Origin: Gnetum montanum
Lineage: Eukaryota; Streptophyta; Gnetopsida; Gnetales; Gnetaceae
Reading direction: 5' to 3'
NCBI GenBank assembly: GCA_015680685.1
Contig: MNCI01005421.1
Span: forward strand, 19,937 to 52,771
DNA length: 32,835 nucleotides
Each line of letters starts with the position of its first letter. Position 1 is the first letter of the stretch. Shown piece after piece: positions 30,700 to 32,835 of the stretch. Position numbers and translations under genes: made by a program. A model generated the notes under the pieces. It saw only the letters and a program-made list of their open reading frames with translations. It ran no database searches and had not been told where the DNA came from.

Positions 30700-32835
30700 A
30701 GGACCACTTGGATGGTCATCCAACTATAAGTTTACGATCCTTGTACATTTTGTTGCTCAAGCTAAAGTAAAAATTTCTCCTTGCATAGGTGGTGCAAGTG
30801 GCAAGGGAGTGATATTTGAGGATGCAGGGTGAGTTGAAGGATATGGAGGAGGATAAGTAGAAGGAGATTCAATCCATGGAGTGGGTGTTTTGTGATATTC
30901 TAGGGGATAGTAGTAATAAGAGAAAGGGGTGTGGCTTGCAGAGCCATGAGGAGATATAGTTTACTGAATAAAATATCTATAAGGGTCTAGTTGCTAGTAA
31001 ATATATTACTACTACAGTGATGGCATCCCCCACAATTGTGATTTTACCATTGATGATACTGCTCCTAAGGTTGAGGTGGTGCTCCACTTGGGTAATACTA
31101 TGGTGAGTGGAACTACTATCAATAATTGCCTTATGAATAAGACTATCTCCTAGGTCATTGTCTTTTTGCCAAGTTTGGATTTAACATGTACACCTCAAAT
31201 TTTTGTAGATGCAACACTATGGAACAACATCCTTTTGAATTCTCATATTGATAAATATCACATCCCTCATCATCTATTTCTAAATCTACAATATCATTCA
31301 CCACTATAGCCTTATCTTTTTATTGATAATAATCCATGTTTGTACCTTTTCTCCTTCTTCTATCTTTATCTCTATTCCCTTGGTCCATTTTCTCCACCAT
31401 AATCTTGAAAGCAATTTGGAATTATTCATCTCAAGAGTTCTACATTTTCTCCACTTTGACCAATATTTCAATAACATATTTTTGAATCGGCAAGGTTTTC
31501 CTTTACACATTTCATCTAGTAATGCTATATCCTCTAAATCATAGAAATACATCTTCTTTTTATGAATGGAATAATTCCTATTATATTGCTTTGCACTTTC
31601 TCATTTTTTCAACTCTCCTTCTTCCTTGGCCACTTGATCAATTAGCCTTTGGATCCAATGAACTCTCATTTTGGAAAGTCTCCCTTGGGTATAAACTCCA
31701 AGAGCTTCTCTAGTTTGGTTTAAGAGCCCATCTACTATGTGGCAAAGGTGCTCTCTTTAAGAAAACCCATGGCCTAAGCATCAATGTAAGAGAGAGTAAT
31801 ACTTTCCCAAGGCTACATCTAAGGATTCATGATTGCCTTATCACCCTTAGATTTTTTTTCTCAGTTTGGACACTCTAGAGTACATTTGGTACTTATCATT
31901 AAACAATTCCAACATTGTACTCCATTTGTGAATGGATTCTAGCTCTAAGGACCAATACTAATCTTCAACTTCCTTGATGAGTGTCTTTGGAAATAGTTTC
32001 AGCTTTTGCCACTCGTTCTCAACATTCTATAAGGCATAGGCATCAGGGAAGGCCTGTAAATGATGCTAAGGATCAACATTATATCTTCCTTCAAATTTAG
32101 GAATATTGTTCATATCAAGCTATTTAATTCTACTATTCCTTTGATGCTCAGTAGAAATTTGAACTACTTCTGAAATATTCATCATATTCCTCATAGCCAA
32201 CAATGGTTCATCATAATTATTACATTCGTGATGGCCTCTATCCAAGCCTTTTCTTTTATGATGTGACCTATTATGCCTCCATTCTTGATGATGCTCATAT
32301 TTCTCTTGTAGTTGCCTATGCTCCTTGTTCTTATCATTATGTTGGAATTTTCGATTATCTCCATCTTGGTCTTGATCATTCCTCCTTTAGTCTTAACCAT
32401 GGTTCCTCTTGTTAAAGTTTAACAATGAGGAGGAGGAGGATGGTGGAGGGCTAGGAGAGTGGTACCTATAGGTCCTTCTCCTATGATCCTTTGATTATGT
32501 TTTCTCCTTTTCATTTTCTTTCTCTTTCTCTTTGGATGAATTACTAGGAGATCTTTTCCTTGATGTTCTTTAGGTTTTGGACTCTATCCTCCCCTAACTC
32601 TAATTATTCTTCAAGATTAATTACAACTATTGGTGAAGTATGTCTTCATCACTGAAAGGAGGAGAATCTACATGCTAAGATTTCCCTAAGAAGAATTTAG
32701 GACCCTTCTTTTGTGACTACAAAAACAATGGTGTCAAGACCCTATTACCCTTGGAAACTTCATAGTATGCCTCCATGCATCGATCTTTTTTGAGCTAGGC
32801 ATTTGTGCACTAATAGCCTCTAGAGGTGTGGTCTG
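30700..32835 (-). pseudogene. Element 2 gag, truncated by the window edge
   Basis: The gag core lies at about 32125-31870 and matches element 1: MNNIPKFEGRYNVDP, HHLQAF, NEWQKLKLFPKTLIKEV, SLELESIHKWSTM, LFNDKYQMY. Upstream a Ser/Pro-rich segment (about 32465-32415), then Arg/His/Lys/Gln-rich sequence (about 32380-32200) and DEPLLAM match the element 1 order. Downstream are a Lys/Glu-rich part (31552-31304), the zinc-knuckle-like motif with one Cys changed to Tyr (GCDIYQYENSKGC, about 31295-31257) and a Pro/Tyr/Ser-rich tail (about 31000-30770). The start lies beyond 32835. Stops are frequent. Confidence 0.78.

Larger units (their letters stand above)
9875..32835 (-). mobile_element. Element 2: Athila-type Ty3/gypsy retrotransposon, interrupted and cut by the window edge
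   Basis: Read on the minus strand: gag (from the window edge), protease, RT, RNase H, integrase, a long 3' region, polypurine tract (10763-10751) and 3' LTR (10750-9875). The 5' LTR lies beyond 32835. The 3' region is interrupted by element 1 (13745-23689) and a copia solo LTR (25361-26475). That one element spans these insertions is supported by homology: 24600-25355 aligns with 21480-21850 of element 1, downstream of pol in both, and the polypurine tract at 10751 matches that of element 1. The coding region has many stops but retains the RT motif FMDD. Confidence 0.75.

Overview
This is plant nuclear DNA made almost entirely of old transposable elements. I see no intact gene, RNA gene or host gene. 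The evidence is an Athila-type Ty3/gypsy gag-pol with a primer site for tRNA-Asp, a plant-type LINE (L1-like), a Ty1/copia solo LTR and tRNA-like SINE fragments, all broken by stop codons that mostly trace to C-to-T or G-to-A changes. A seed plant with a large, slowly purged genome (a gymnosperm is possible) fits, but the species cannot be read from the sequence.

Layout. 1-359: two LTR pieces of one Ty3/gypsy family placed head to head. 459-785 (minus): possible copia gag scrap. About 820-6158 (plus): a decayed LINE. Its ORF2 keeps one reading frame throughout and is split by a 0.98-kb insertion at 3123-4097. 6528-7536 (plus): polypurine tract and 3' LTR of a related gypsy element. 7537-9874: AT-rich spacer with two SINE-like pieces. 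9875 to the window end (minus): a second, larger gypsy element ('element 2'), whose 3' LTR is at 9875-10750 and whose gag runs off the right edge at 32835. Inside element 2 sit a complete gypsy element on the plus strand ('element 1', 13745-23689, 847-bp LTRs, 5-bp target duplication) and a copia solo LTR (25361-26475, target duplication ATAAT).

Elements 1 and 2 are the same family: gag, protease, RT, RNase H, integrase and the start of the 3' region align between them. Element 2 carries several extra kilobases between pol and its 3' LTR. This extra part holds an unrecognised minus-strand coding region with an Asn/Arg-rich start, a proline run and coiled-coil-like stretches. A TATA-like box lies about 440 bp before its first ATG. 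Element 1 inserted into the beginning of this coding region and split it.

The most interesting signals are: (1) regularly spaced GATATC arrays (14-bp period) just upstream of the LTR TATA box, with other 14/28-bp arrays in a sister LTR and a 20-bp-spaced AGACATCT array in the unrelated copia LTR; (2) the extra 3' coding unit of element 2 with its own promoter-like sequence; (3) three exact copies of the 11-base polypurine-tract core in element 1; (4) a record of decay by deamination, visible in the primer site, zinc-binding cysteines and catalytic acidic residues. All translations and alignments were done by eye.
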